39,332 nt of DNA, taken from positions 1 through 39,332 of the forward strand of contig CAUJJL010000148.1 in NCBI GenBank assembly GCA_963205455.1. The letters run 5' to 3'. The notes under the pieces were generated by a model. That model saw nothing but the letters and a program-made list of their open reading frames with translations, was not told the origin of the DNA and made no database searches. Origin of the DNA: Verrucomicrobiota bacterium. Lineage in GTDB: Bacteria > Verrucomicrobiota > Verrucomicrobiia > Opitutales > Opitutaceae. A program made the position numbers and the translations under genes. Below, piece after piece: positions 17,166-25,637 of this stretch (its first letter is position 1; every line of letters begins with the position of its first letter).

Positions 17166-17990
17166 GTGCTGAAACGCGTTCTTAGCACCTTCACACTCTG
17201 GGCAATCGTGCTCGCCTCGCTCTACTGGTTTGGGGCGGTTGGCGGTGTCTGGATGATCACGGCGATCAGCGCGCTCACCCTGCGCGAGTTCTACGCCATG
17301 GTCGCCCGCGGTGGAATCGTTCCATTCAACCGGCTCGGTCTCGTGCTCGGTGCAGCCATCACCCTTGGTCCGCTCTACCTCGACCGCCATGTCGGCCCCG
17401 CGGAGTTGCTGGCGCTCGCCGTGATTGCATTTTCCGTCCGCATCCTGAGCGAACGCGATGCGCAACACCGGCTGGAAACGCTCGCGTGGTCGATCTTCGG
17501 CGTCATCTACGTGCCGTTCATGCTGCACTTTCTCTCACGGACAATCCTGATCGAATCGCCGAACCCGCGGGCGGGCCTGGTCATGGCGCTATGGCTGATC
17601 GCCGTTTCCAAGTTTTGCGACACCGGCGCCCTGTTGAGCGGCATGGCTTTTGGCCGCCACAAGATGGCGCCTCAGATCAGTCCAAAAAAAACCTGGGAGG
17701 GATTTGTCGGAGGAGTGCTGTCAGCCGCACTGATCGGTGCCGCAATCGCCCATTTTGCGCGCGACTATTTGCCCGCAGCTTTTACGCCATGGCTTGCGGC
17801 ATTGATCGCAGCCCCCATCGCTGCCATCGCTGTGGTGTCCGACCTTGTAGAATCAATCATGAAGCGTCGTGCGGAGGTGAAGGATTCAGGCGGCACGATT
17901 CCGGGTATTGGCGGCATGTTCGATTTGACCGACAGCCTCATCCTCGCCGCGCCTCTCGGCTACGCGGTCTTTCACGGATTCACCCGCTAG
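17166..17990 (+). CDS. cdsA: Phosphatidate cytidylyltransferase
   Basis: A 274-residue polytopic inner-membrane enzyme making CDP-diacylglycerol from phosphatidate and CTP for phospholipid synthesis. The start is GTG at 17166, 48 bases after uppS. About seven to eight hydrophobic segments are visible. The middle has KFCDTGALLSGMAFGRHKM and SPKKTWEGFVGG, and the C-terminal signature reads SDLVESIMKRRAEVKDSGG followed by TIPGIGGMFDLTDSLI. In most CdsA proteins the last part is PGHGG(x)xDRxD; here His is replaced by Ile and the Asp-Arg pair reads FDLTD. The rest of the motif, including Lys-Asp, is intact, so the enzyme is probably active, and this may be a lineage-specific form. Position between uppS and dxr supports the assignment. 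Confidence 0.93.
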   Translation: MLKRVLSTFTLWAIVLASLYWFGAVGGVWMITAISALTLREFYAMVARGGIVPFNRLGLVLGAAITLGPLYLDRHVGPAELLALAVIAFSVRILSERDAQHRLETLAWSIFGVIYVPFMLHFLSRTILIESPNPRAGLVMALWLIAVSKFCDTGALLSGMAFGRHKMAPQISPKKTWEGFVGGVLSAALIGAAIAHFARDYLPAAFTPWLAALIAAPIAAIAVVSDLVESIMKRRAEVKDSGGTIPGIGGMFDLTDSLILAAPLGYAVFHGFTR

Positions 17991-18024
17991 CGGGATCGCC
18001 CGTGCCCTATCTCGCTCTCTCACC

Positions 18025-19230
18025 ATGTCACTCCGCTCCCGCCGTCGCGTGGTCCTGCTCGGTGCCACCGGATCCATCGGAGAAAGCGCCTTGCGCGTCA
18101 TCGCCGCCCACCCGGACAAACTCGAACTCATCGGCATTGCCTCGCGTTCGAATGCCTCACGCCTAGCCGCAATCGCCTCGAGCCACCGCGTCCGCCACGT
18201 GGCAATCGCCGACGAAGCAGCCGCGAAGTTGGCTGCCGAGGAGGGCTCGGTTCCCCGCGACACCATCCTGCACGCGGGAGAACGTGGACTGATTGAACTG
18301 GCCACGCTCCCCGAGGCCGATGTCGTGCTCGTCGCCGTCGTCGGGACCGCCGGTCTTGCCCCTGCACTGGCGGCGCTCGCCGCGGGAAAGGACCTTGCGC
18401 TCGCCTCGAAGGAGATCCTCGTCCTGGCAGGAAAATTCGTAATGGAGGCCGCGAGAAGATCCGGCGCACGCCTGCTGCCCGTCGACAGCGAACACGCGGC
18501 CGTCGCACAATGTCTCTCAGGTCACCCTCGCAACGATGTTGCGCGCGTCATCCTCACCGCCAGCGGCGGGGCATTCCGGGACTTTCCGCTGGAAAAGCTC
18601 TCCCAAGTTACCCGCGCCGACGCGCTCAGGCATCCCAACTGGTCCATGGGACCGAAGATCACGGTCGACTCCGCCACCCTCGCCAACAAGGGACTTGAAT
18701 TGATCGAGGCGCAGTGGCTTTTCGGCCTGAAGCCGGGACAGTGCGCGGCCGTCATTCACAGCCAGAGCATCGTCCATTGCCTGGTTGAATTTGTGGACGG
18801 CGTCATGCTTGCGCAACTTAGTCCCCCTTCGATGACTTTCCCGATCCAGCGTGCGCTGCTCCCGGATTCCGCGACGCGTGGCGTCGATCATGCACTCGAC
18901 CTGATGAAGCAATTCTCGCTCGACTTCAAACCCGTGGACGAATCGCGATATCCGCTCTACCGTCTCGCACGCAAAACGATGGAAGCCGGCGGTGTAACGC
19001 CAGCCATCTTCAACGCCTCGAATGAGGTCGCTGTCGAGGCCTTCCTTGACGGCAGGATCGACTTCCTTGCGATTTCGGATGTTGTCGACCACACTCTTCA
19101 AAACGTGCCTTCTTTTGAACCGACCGATCTCCCCTCCGTTCTCGCCATCGATGCCGAGGCCCGCAGCATCGCAGCCGAACGCTGCCGGAGGTCCGCGGGC
19201 TCCCGGATCACTTCCTCTCCGTCGCGCTGA
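18025..19230 (+). CDS. dxr: 1-deoxy-D-xylulose 5-phosphate reductoisomerase
   Basis: A 401-residue NADPH enzyme turning DXP into MEP, the second step of the MEP isoprenoid pathway. The N-terminal Rossmann motif is LLGATGSIGESALRVI (10-25). LALASKEILVLAGKF, the metal and substrate region LLPVDSEHAAVAQCL, LTASGGAFRDFP, ALRHPNWSMGPKITVDSATL with ANKGLELIEAQWLF, and the HSQSIVHCLVEFVDG stretch follow in order. Length is normal. It starts 34 bases after cdsA and ends 46 bases before rseP. The product feeds uppS in the same cluster after the step done by ispG. Confidence 0.97.
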   Translation: MSLRSRRRVVLLGATGSIGESALRVIAAHPDKLELIGIASRSNASRLAAIASSHRVRHVAIADEAAAKLAAEEGSVPRDTILHAGERGLIELATLPEADVVLVAVVGTAGLAPALAALAAGKDLALASKEILVLAGKFVMEAARRSGARLLPVDSEHAAVAQCLSGHPRNDVARVILTASGGAFRDFPLEKLSQVTRADALRHPNWSMGPKITVDSATLANKGLELIEAQWLFGLKPGQCAAVIHSQSIVHCLVEFVDGVMLAQLSPPSMTFPIQRALLPDSATRGVDHALDLMKQFSLDFKPVDESRYPLYRLARKTMEAGGVTPAIFNASNEVAVEAFLDGRIDFLAISDVVDHTLQNVPSFEPTDLPSVLAIDAEARSIAAERCRRSAGSRITSSPSR

Positions 19231-19276
19231 ACCACGCGCTGCGGCCTCACACTAAGCAACTCACCGTTTTCGCGAC

Positions 19277-20722
19277 ATGGATCTGCTCGGCTTTATCCTC
19301 TCCAACCTTTGGGCTGTTTTCCTGATCATCTTGTTTTTTGGGGGCTCCATTTTTGTCCATGAACTGGGCCACTTTCTGGCCGCCCGCCGACGCGGCATGC
19401 ATATCGATCGGTTTTCAATCGGCTTTGGTCCGAAGATGTTCGGCTGGAAGGGTAAGGATGGCGTCGAATATCGCGTTTCGTGGCTGCCTCTGGGAGGCTA
19501 TGTGGCGCTGCCGCAACTGGCGGACCTCAAGGGTCTCGAGGGAGAGCCTGAGGCCGATGTCGGCGCACTTCCTCCGGCCGGTTATGCGGACAAGATGATC
19601 GTCGCCTCCGCCGGCGCATTCTTCAACATTCTCTTTGCGTTCGCCCTGGCCGCCGTTCTTTGGGTGATCGGCCAGCCGGTCAGCAGCGATCAGGCCACCA
19701 CGCAGATCGGCTATGTGGCCTCGCAGATCGAGCTTCCGGATCACACACCGGTACCGAGCCCGGCGCGCGAGGCAGGCCTGAAGGTCGGCGATGTCGTCAA
19801 GGCAATCGATGGGCACAAGCTCGAGGACTGGCAGGATCTGCTGCAGACGCTGGTGACCGGCACGCAGCGGGCGCTCGATGGCCGCCGCAAGGCTGTATTC
19901 ACCATCGAACGCGATGGCAAACTGCTTGATGTCACGGTCTACCCCCAACTCGCCGGAGATGAGAAGATGCGCAAGGTGGGAATCGCCCCGGCCTACAACC
20001 TGATCGTGCATTCGGTGGATCCCGGATCCGCTGCAGCCCGCGCAGGCCTTCAGCCGAAGGATCGTATCCTGTCTTTGGATACAACGCCCACCCTCAGCCT
20101 GCAGACCTACGCCGAATATCTGGGCAAACACCGTGATCAGGCCGTGGCGATCAAACTGCTTCGCGAAGGAAAGGAGCTCACGCTCACACTGGCGCCCGCA
20201 GGCAAGGACCAGGCTAAGGATCCCGCAGACATCGGCCTGTCCTTCTCCTACGAGACCAGGCTTGTCTACGAAACGCCCTTCAAACAATTCGCCTCCCATC
20301 TCGGCAAGACCTGGCAGACACTGGCCAGCCTCATCAATCCGCACAGCGACATCGGCATTTCCAAACTGAGCGGACCGGTCGGCATCATCCGCGTGTTTCA
20401 CATGGCCGCACAGGCAGACATCCGACTCGTGCTCTGGTTCACGATCCTCGTGAACATCAATCTCGCGGTGTTCAACCTGCTGCCGATTCCCGTTCTCGAC
20501 GGCGGCCACATGCTCTTCGCGACCATCGGCAAACTCCGCGGGCGCGCACTGCCCGCGAATTTCATCGCGGGAACCCAGAGTATTTTTGTCGTGCTCCTCT
20601 TCAGCATGATTCTGTACGTCAGCTTCTTTGATGTTCGCCGGTGGGCCCGGGATACCCGTCCTCCGGCCCCTCCCCCGGCGGCAGCCTCGCAGGCAACGCC
20701 TTCACCCACTCCGGCCAAATAG
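19277..20722 (+). CDS. rseP: Site-2 zinc protease RseP
   Basis: A 481-residue intramembrane metalloprotease. The first TM carries the zinc motif HELGH (28-32), followed by GMHIDRFSIGFGPKMFG. A segment with GGYVALPQL and SAGAFFNILFAFALA forms TM2. Two tandem PDZ domains follow (about 125-225 and 230-310), each with a visible carboxylate-binding turn: AREAGLKVGDVVKAIDG and AARAGLQPKDRILSLD. The second active-site helix has NINLAVFNLLPIPVLDGGH, with the LDGG aspartate ligand, and TM4 is near the end. The last 30 residues are a Pro/Ala-rich tail. RseP cleaves membrane-bound regulators such as anti-sigma factors and remnant signal peptides; the substrate here is unknown. It closes the uppS-cdsA-dxr-rseP cluster. 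Confidence 0.95.
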   Translation: MDLLGFILSNLWAVFLIILFFGGSIFVHELGHFLAARRRGMHIDRFSIGFGPKMFGWKGKDGVEYRVSWLPLGGYVALPQLADLKGLEGEPEADVGALPPAGYADKMIVASAGAFFNILFAFALAAVLWVIGQPVSSDQATTQIGYVASQIELPDHTPVPSPAREAGLKVGDVVKAIDGHKLEDWQDLLQTLVTGTQRALDGRRKAVFTIERDGKLLDVTVYPQLAGDEKMRKVGIAPAYNLIVHSVDPGSAAARAGLQPKDRILSLDTTPTLSLQTYAEYLGKHRDQAVAIKLLREGKELTLTLAPAGKDQAKDPADIGLSFSYETRLVYETPFKQFASHLGKTWQTLASLINPHSDIGISKLSGPVGIIRVFHMAAQADIRLVLWFTILVNINLAVFNLLPIPVLDGGHMLFATIGKLRGRALPANFIAGTQSIFVVLLFSMILYVSFFDVRRWARDTRPPAPPPAAASQATPSPTPAK

Positions 20723-20899
20723 TGCCACTGCGCGGCCGTCTGCCGCCGCATAAAGCGCGCCCGGGATTGGCGTTGGCAAATACCGGGCCGCAATCATTCG
20801 CCGGTGATCGCAATCACCACCTCCCGGTGCCTGCAGTCTCCTCAAACCGATCAACAATCGTCATTGGACATTCTTCACCCGGGGGTAGAAACTGTGCCC

Positions 20900-22978
20900 A
20901 TGCTGCCGTCCTACTGCGCATCTCGTTTCCACACGATCCGCCGCACCACCATTCCCGTCATGGTCGGCTCCGTTGGCGTCGGGGGAGACAATCCCATCCG
21001 CCTCCAGTCGATGACAACGAGCGACACGCAGGACATCGACGCAACCGTCAAGCAGGCGATCGCGCTGGCGGAAGTCGGCTGCGAAATCGTGCGGGTCACG
21101 GCACCCAATGTTCAGGCCGCCCGGTGCCTGCGCGACATCCGCGCCCGCTTCAGCGCGGCAGGGTTCGCTGACATCCCGCTCGTCGCTGACATTCACTTCC
21201 TCCCGCAGGCGGCCATGGAGGCGGTCGAACATGTCGAGAAGGTTCGCGTCAACCCAGGCAACTACGCGGACAAGAAACGATTCGCCGTCCGGGAATACTC
21301 CGACTCGGACTACGAGCAGGAACTCGAGCGTCTGCACGAGGCATTTTCACCTCTCGTCCTGCGCGCAAAAGCCCTCGGGCGATCCCTTCGGATCGGCACC
21401 AATCATGGCTCACTCTCCGACCGCATCATGAACCGCTACGGCGACACCCCGCTGGGTATGGTCGAAAGCGCACTCGAATTCCTGCGGATAGCCGAATCCC
21501 ATGGCTTCAGGCAGATGATTCTCTCCATGAAGGCCTCCAATCCGAAGGTGATGATCCAGGCCTATCGGCTGCTCGTCGCCCGGATGCACCAGGAAAACAT
21601 GGCCTACCCGCTCCATCTCGGCGTCACCGAAGCCGGTGATGGCGAAGATGGGCGCATAAAAAGTTCGATCGGGATCGGCTCGCTGCTCATGGACGGTTTG
21701 GGGGACACCATCCGCGTCTCTCTCACCGAGGACAGCGTCTACGAAATCCCGGTCGCACGCGCGATTGCAACAAAGGCGATGTCCTTGTGGAAAGCCCGAA
21801 GCGCGCCTGTCGCGGAAGGAACTCAAGCCGTCACCAGTGCAAGCGACGAAATCGATCCATATCACTTCACCCGCGCCACCACCGCAGCGGTGACGCTTTC
21901 GCCCGACTGCACAGTCGGCGCTTCACAGCCACCGCGCGTGCTTGTGCGCACAACGCTCAGCCAACTGCTTCAACGCACGCAAAACGCGGAGTTCGCGCGC
22001 ATACGGACCGATACTCCCGTTGAGGGATGGCTCGTGCCCATCCAATCGCAGGCCGACATCGCAGCTCTCGCCGAGTGCGGCGTGGCGGCATCGATTCCAG
22101 CAAACTTTCTTGCCCTGGATCTCTCCCCGGAGATTTCCGCCGCGGATATCACGCCCTTACTTGAGGCTGCACGCATTCCAATGCTCGCCGTCAGGACATT
22201 TGCCGCGGCCGACCGATCATCTCTTCGCGACTTTGCCGCACTCACCAGGCGTTTCGAATTTACGCTGGCAGCGGCACTGACTGCTGCTGAGGCACCAGGG
22301 GTTGCCTCGGAACTCCGAGCAAACAACTGTATCCGATTTTTGGTGACGCATTCGCCGCAATTCGGCGCGGCGGATCAGGACACAGGACATGCGCTCGGCG
22401 CCTATCGGGCACTCGCAGCGGCGCTTCGAAAGACCGGGTGCGATGCGCCTCTCTGGATCCGCAATACGCAGGAAACCGCGGTGCTCGGCGATACGAGTTT
22501 CCTTTCGAAGCTGATCGAGGCGTCCGTCCTCACGGGTGCGCTGCTCTGCGACGGAATCGGGGACTGCGTGAGCATCGAAACAGAAGGTGATCCCGTGCGC
22601 GCGACCCGACTCAGCTACAATGTGCTTCAGGGCGCAGGCGCACGAATCTCGAAGACGGAATTTGTCGCTTGTCCCTCATGCGGACGCACGCTGTTCGACC
22701 TCCAGACCACAACCCAACGCATCCGGGCGCGGACGGGACATCTCAAGGGAGTCAAGATCGCCATCATGGGCTGCATCGTGAACGGGCCCGGGGAAATGGC
22801 GGATGCCGATTTCGGCTACGTCGGAGGAGCACCGGGAAAGATCAATCTCTACGTCGGAAAACAATGCGTGCAGTACAACCTCCCCCAGGAACAGGCGGAC
22901 GCCCGCCTGATTGAACTCCTGCGCGAGCACGGGAAGTGGACGGACCCGGCAACACCTGAATTGGAGAAATCCGTGTAG
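20900..22978 (+). CDS. ispG: 4-hydroxy-3-methylbut-2-enyl diphosphate synthase, long form
   Basis: A 692-residue iron-sulfur enzyme making HMBPP from MEcPP, the penultimate MEP-pathway step. The start at 20900 (MLPSYCASRFHTIRRTT) matches where family members begin; an in-frame ATG at 20804 would add 32 unlike residues. The TIM barrel (about 1-300) has PIRLQSMTTSDTQD, EIVRVTAPN, PLVADIHFLPQAA, VRVNPGNYADKK, RIGTNHGSLSDRI and LHLGVTEAGDGEDGRIKSS. A middle insertion of about 280 residues follows, then the [4Fe-4S] domain: Cys591 and Cys594 in CPSCGRT, Cys625 in MGCIVNGPGE, and Glu632. The insertion is the A* domain of the plant, Chlamydia and Bacteroidetes type rather than the short E. coli type. 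It follows rseP by 177 bases and shares its cluster. Confidence 0.96.
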   Translation: MLPSYCASRFHTIRRTTIPVMVGSVGVGGDNPIRLQSMTTSDTQDIDATVKQAIALAEVGCEIVRVTAPNVQAARCLRDIRARFSAAGFADIPLVADIHFLPQAAMEAVEHVEKVRVNPGNYADKKRFAVREYSDSDYEQELERLHEAFSPLVLRAKALGRSLRIGTNHGSLSDRIMNRYGDTPLGMVESALEFLRIAESHGFRQMILSMKASNPKVMIQAYRLLVARMHQENMAYPLHLGVTEAGDGEDGRIKSSIGIGSLLMDGLGDTIRVSLTEDSVYEIPVARAIATKAMSLWKARSAPVAEGTQAVTSASDEIDPYHFTRATTAAVTLSPDCTVGASQPPRVLVRTTLSQLLQRTQNAEFARIRTDTPVEGWLVPIQSQADIAALAECGVAASIPANFLALDLSPEISAADITPLLEAARIPMLAVRTFAAADRSSLRDFAALTRRFEFTLAAALTAAEAPGVASELRANNCIRFLVTHSPQFGAADQDTGHALGAYRALAAALRKTGCDAPLWIRNTQETAVLGDTSFLSKLIEASVLTGALLCDGIGDCVSIETEGDPVRATRLSYNVLQGAGARISKTEFVACPSCGRTLFDLQTTTQRIRARTGHLKGVKIAIMGCIVNGPGEMADADFGYVGGAPGKINLYVGKQCVQYNLPQEQADARLIELLREHGKWTDPATPELEKSV

Positions 22979-23424
22979 TTTCGTCGCAACTTCACGTTCC
23001 AAGAGCGAAAATCACCGCATGTAACAGATTTTCGACTACAACGGACGCGAAGCGTTCCGAAGTCCCCGCAACCGCTGATTTCCTGGCAACGAAAAAACGA
23101 GAAAACTTATGCGCAGGAGGGAAGTGAATAACTTGGGGAAAAGTTGCTCTTGAAACGCCCCTTTTGTTGATCGTTATAGCGACCTTCCAATTCATTGGCG
23201 GCAGAAGGTCCCCTGTCAGCGTCCTCACAACCACTTTCGATTTTCCCGAGCGATTCACCCACAAGAAGCTATCGTTGCGTAACTTATCAGATCTCATAAA
23301 ACACTCGCCCCTGGTGCGCACCTTCCGGAATTTTATCGCCCGCCCTCCCGCTCCCCTATTACCTCTCCTTCACCAACGCCCGATTCCGCCCGGGTGTGAA
23401 TAATCCCTCTCTTCCGCATCGTCC
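22979..23424 (+). promoter_or_regulatory. Upstream region of dnaA with DnaA-box-like sites; oriC candidate
   Basis: A 446-base gene-free stretch, visibly more AT-rich than its surroundings. On the minus strand, 23395-23403 is TTATTCACA, a full match to the DnaA box TTATNCACA, 22 bases before the dnaA ATG. One-mismatch sites are TTATGCGCA (23107-23115, plus) and TTATTCACT (23123-23131, minus), only 7 bases apart; another, CTATCCACA, lies inside dnaA at 23755-23763. The sites could serve dnaA autoregulation or an origin. No clear dnaA-trio or long AT-rich unwinding element was seen, and no promoter hexamers are convincing. Confidence 0.4.
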
Positions 23425-24828
23425 ATGTCCACGGCTTCAACGTCTCCGTCCCTTTGGGAATCCGCAAAAAAAGATATTCGCGGGCTCTTTCCGGAAGACG
23501 TGTACAAGCTGTGGTTTGAGCCAATCACCTGCATCGAATCGAACGATGACAGCCTCGTCTTGGGTGTACCTACCGACTTTGCAGCCTTTTGGATTCACGA
23601 CAACTACCTCGACCTGATCACCCAGCGCCTGCGGCTGACCGCAGGGCGCCAGGTCACGGTGAAGCTTCGGAAGTCCGAAAACAATCACGCATCCATTTCG
23701 CTGTCGGCCTCCTCCACGGTGGACGAGGCTCCTCATTCCCCAAAACCCAGGACACTATCCACACGCCGTTCGCCCAGGTTCGACGAGCGCGGCAACGGGT
23801 CCTTCTCCGGCACGCTCAACCCGAGAAATACATTCGAAACGTTCGTCGTGGGTAACAACAACCAGATGGCCCACGCCGCCTCACTGGCTGTCGCACAGGC
23901 TCCCGCACAGGCATACAACCCGCTTTTTCTCTACGGGGACACCGGTCTCGGGAAAACGCACCTGATGCATGCCATCGGGCACACCATCCTGAAGAACAAC
24001 CCCGAGGCCAGGGTCGCCTACCTCTCCACGGAGAAATTCACCAACGAATTCATCCAAGGGCTGCAGGAAAACGCGCTGACAAAATTTCGCCAGCGGTACC
24101 GCAGCGTCGATGTCCTGCTCATCGACGACGTGCAATTCCTCGCCGAGAAGGAACGCATCCAGGAGGAGTTCTTCCACACCTTCAACGAGTTGTTTGAGTC
24201 GGGACGACAGATCGTGCTTTCAAGCGACCGGCGCGCATCGGAAATCTCAAAACTCGAAGCACGCCTCGTATCACGTTTCGAGTGGGGCCTCCCCGCGGAC
24301 ATCCAGGCGCCGGATTTCGAAACCCGGCTGGCCATCCTGCGCACCAAGGCCACCGCCCTGCGATTCAACCCGCCCGCGGAGGTGCTCAGCTTCATCGCCC
24401 AGCACATCTCCAAGAATATCCGCCGCCTCGAAGGTGCCCTGATCAAGGTGGCCAGCTATTCCGGTGTCACCGGGCGCCCCATCACCCTCGAGACCACGCA
24501 GGAGCTGCTGAAGGATGCCCTCATCGAACAGGCCCAGAACCAGCTCACCGTGGAGGCGATTCAGAAAAAGGTCACTGATCACTACCAGCTCCGCATGGGC
24601 GACATGACAAGCAAACGTCGTCCCAACAACATCGCCATTCCCCGCCAGATCGCCATGTACTTGGCGCGCATGCTCACCAAACATTCCCTTCAGGAGATCG
24701 GTGATGCCTTCGGCGGGCGCGACCACGGCACCGTCATCCATGCCTGCAAGGCTGTCGACAACATGATGGAGCAGGACGCCTCGGTGCGCGGCAGCGTCGA
24801 GTTCCTGAAGACCCAGTTGTCCCGCTAA
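23425..24828 (+). CDS. dnaA: Chromosomal replication initiator protein DnaA
   Basis: A 467-residue AAA+ initiator that binds DnaA boxes and opens the origin. Domain I (1-85) has the family-like LWESAKKDIRGLFPEDVYKLWFEPI. A Ser/Pro-rich linker (domain II) spans about 92-130. Domain III starts LNPRNTFETFVVGNNNQMAHAA at 131, with Walker A GDTGLGKTHLMHA (171-183), Walker B LLIDDVQFLAEKE (231-243), sensor 1 region IVLSSDRRASEISKLE and LVSRFEWGLPADIQAPDFETR. Domain IV holds MTSKRRPNNIAIPRQIAMYL and the DNA-binding signature AFGGRDHGTVIHA. Length is normal. The start at 23425 gives a standard domain I. The adjacent genes (ispG, a hypothetical protein) are not the usual dnaN-recF-gyrB neighbours. Confidence 0.97.
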   Translation: MSTASTSPSLWESAKKDIRGLFPEDVYKLWFEPITCIESNDDSLVLGVPTDFAAFWIHDNYLDLITQRLRLTAGRQVTVKLRKSENNHASISLSASSTVDEAPHSPKPRTLSTRRSPRFDERGNGSFSGTLNPRNTFETFVVGNNNQMAHAASLAVAQAPAQAYNPLFLYGDTGLGKTHLMHAIGHTILKNNPEARVAYLSTEKFTNEFIQGLQENALTKFRQRYRSVDVLLIDDVQFLAEKERIQEEFFHTFNELFESGRQIVLSSDRRASEISKLEARLVSRFEWGLPADIQAPDFETRLAILRTKATALRFNPPAEVLSFIAQHISKNIRRLEGALIKVASYSGVTGRPITLETTQELLKDALIEQAQNQLTVEAIQKKVTDHYQLRMGDMTSKRRPNNIAIPRQIAMYLARMLTKHSLQEIGDAFGGRDHGTVIHACKAVDNMMEQDASVRGSVEFLKTQLSR

Positions 24829-25004
24829 GCCACCCAGGCCGCGGAATAGGAGCCATTTCCCAGGCCCAGCCTTTGCCACCTCGTCGCCTTGCGGGAAGGG
24901 AACATCACCCGCGGCAGACAGAGTCTCGACCGCAGCCCGAAGCCGCTTCAACCGGCCTCCAGCGAGTTGCCTCCCGCAGAATTTCCTGCAACTTCCCACA
25001 AACC

Positions 25005-25592
25005 ATGACGCTCACGCCTGAACAAAAGGAAACCGTCGCCGCCTGGATCGCGGCGGGTGACAATCTCTCCGCCGTCCAAAAGAAACTGCGCGAACAGTTT
25101 TCCGTCACCATGACCTACATGGACGTGCGCTTCCTGGTGGACGACCTGAACCTGGCTCTCAAGGACCCGACTCCAAAGGTCGACGCCACGGATGTCTCCA
25201 AATCTGTTCCGCCGGCAAGTGGTCCAAAAACGGGATCGCCCAAGGGCGGAGCCAAATCCGACGACATCGCCGAAGATGCGGAGGCGGAAGCACTGCCTTC
25301 CGACGATGCGCTCGACGACGCAGAAAATCTCCCGCAAGGAGAGGAAGGTGACCTGCCACCCGAAGGTGCAGCGGGTGTCACAGTCGAGGTCGACAAGGTC
25401 ACCCTCAATCCCGGCGCGCTCGCCAGCGGCTCGGTTACATTCAGCGATGGCGTCACCGCCAAATGGATCGTCGACAATTACGGGCGCCCCGGCTTCACCG
25501 AAGTCAGCAAACCCGGCTACCGCCCGAAGCCGGCGGAGGCGCAGGCGTTCATGCAGGAACTCAGCCTGCAGCTTCAGAAGCGCGGCTTTTGA
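25005..25592 (+). CDS. Conserved-looking hypothetical protein with acidic middle
   Basis: A 195-residue protein that I do not recognise by name. Residues 1-55 form a helical region (LTPEQKETVAAWIAAGDNLS) resembling a small helix-turn-helix or adaptor. Residues about 60-120 are an acidic, low-complexity linker rich in Asp, Glu, Ala, Pro and Gly. Residues about 125-195 form a compact beta-rich end with VTLNPGALASGSVTFSDG, TAKWIVDNYGRPGF and a final helix AQAFMQELSLQLQKRGF. The start at 25005 is preferred to the longer frame from 24873, whose extra 44 residues are Arg-rich and compositionally non-coding. The gene follows dnaA by 176 bases on the same strand and is convergent with the S9 peptidase gene. 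Confidence 0.72.
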   Translation: MTLTPEQKETVAAWIAAGDNLSAVQKKLREQFSVTMTYMDVRFLVDDLNLALKDPTPKVDATDVSKSVPPASGPKTGSPKGGAKSDDIAEDAEAEALPSDDALDDAENLPQGEEGDLPPEGAAGVTVEVDKVTLNPGALASGSVTFSDGVTAKWIVDNYGRPGFTEVSKPGYRPKPAEAQAFMQELSLQLQKRGF

Positions 25593-25637
25593 TCTGGCCG
25601 CAGGCAGGTGAAGGCGCGCGCAGCAGGCCCAGGAATC

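Noticed and set aside
19415..20509. 364-residue minus-strand open frame
   Set aside because: Lies fully inside rseP, whose HELGH, PDZ and LDGG motifs establish the plus strand as coding.
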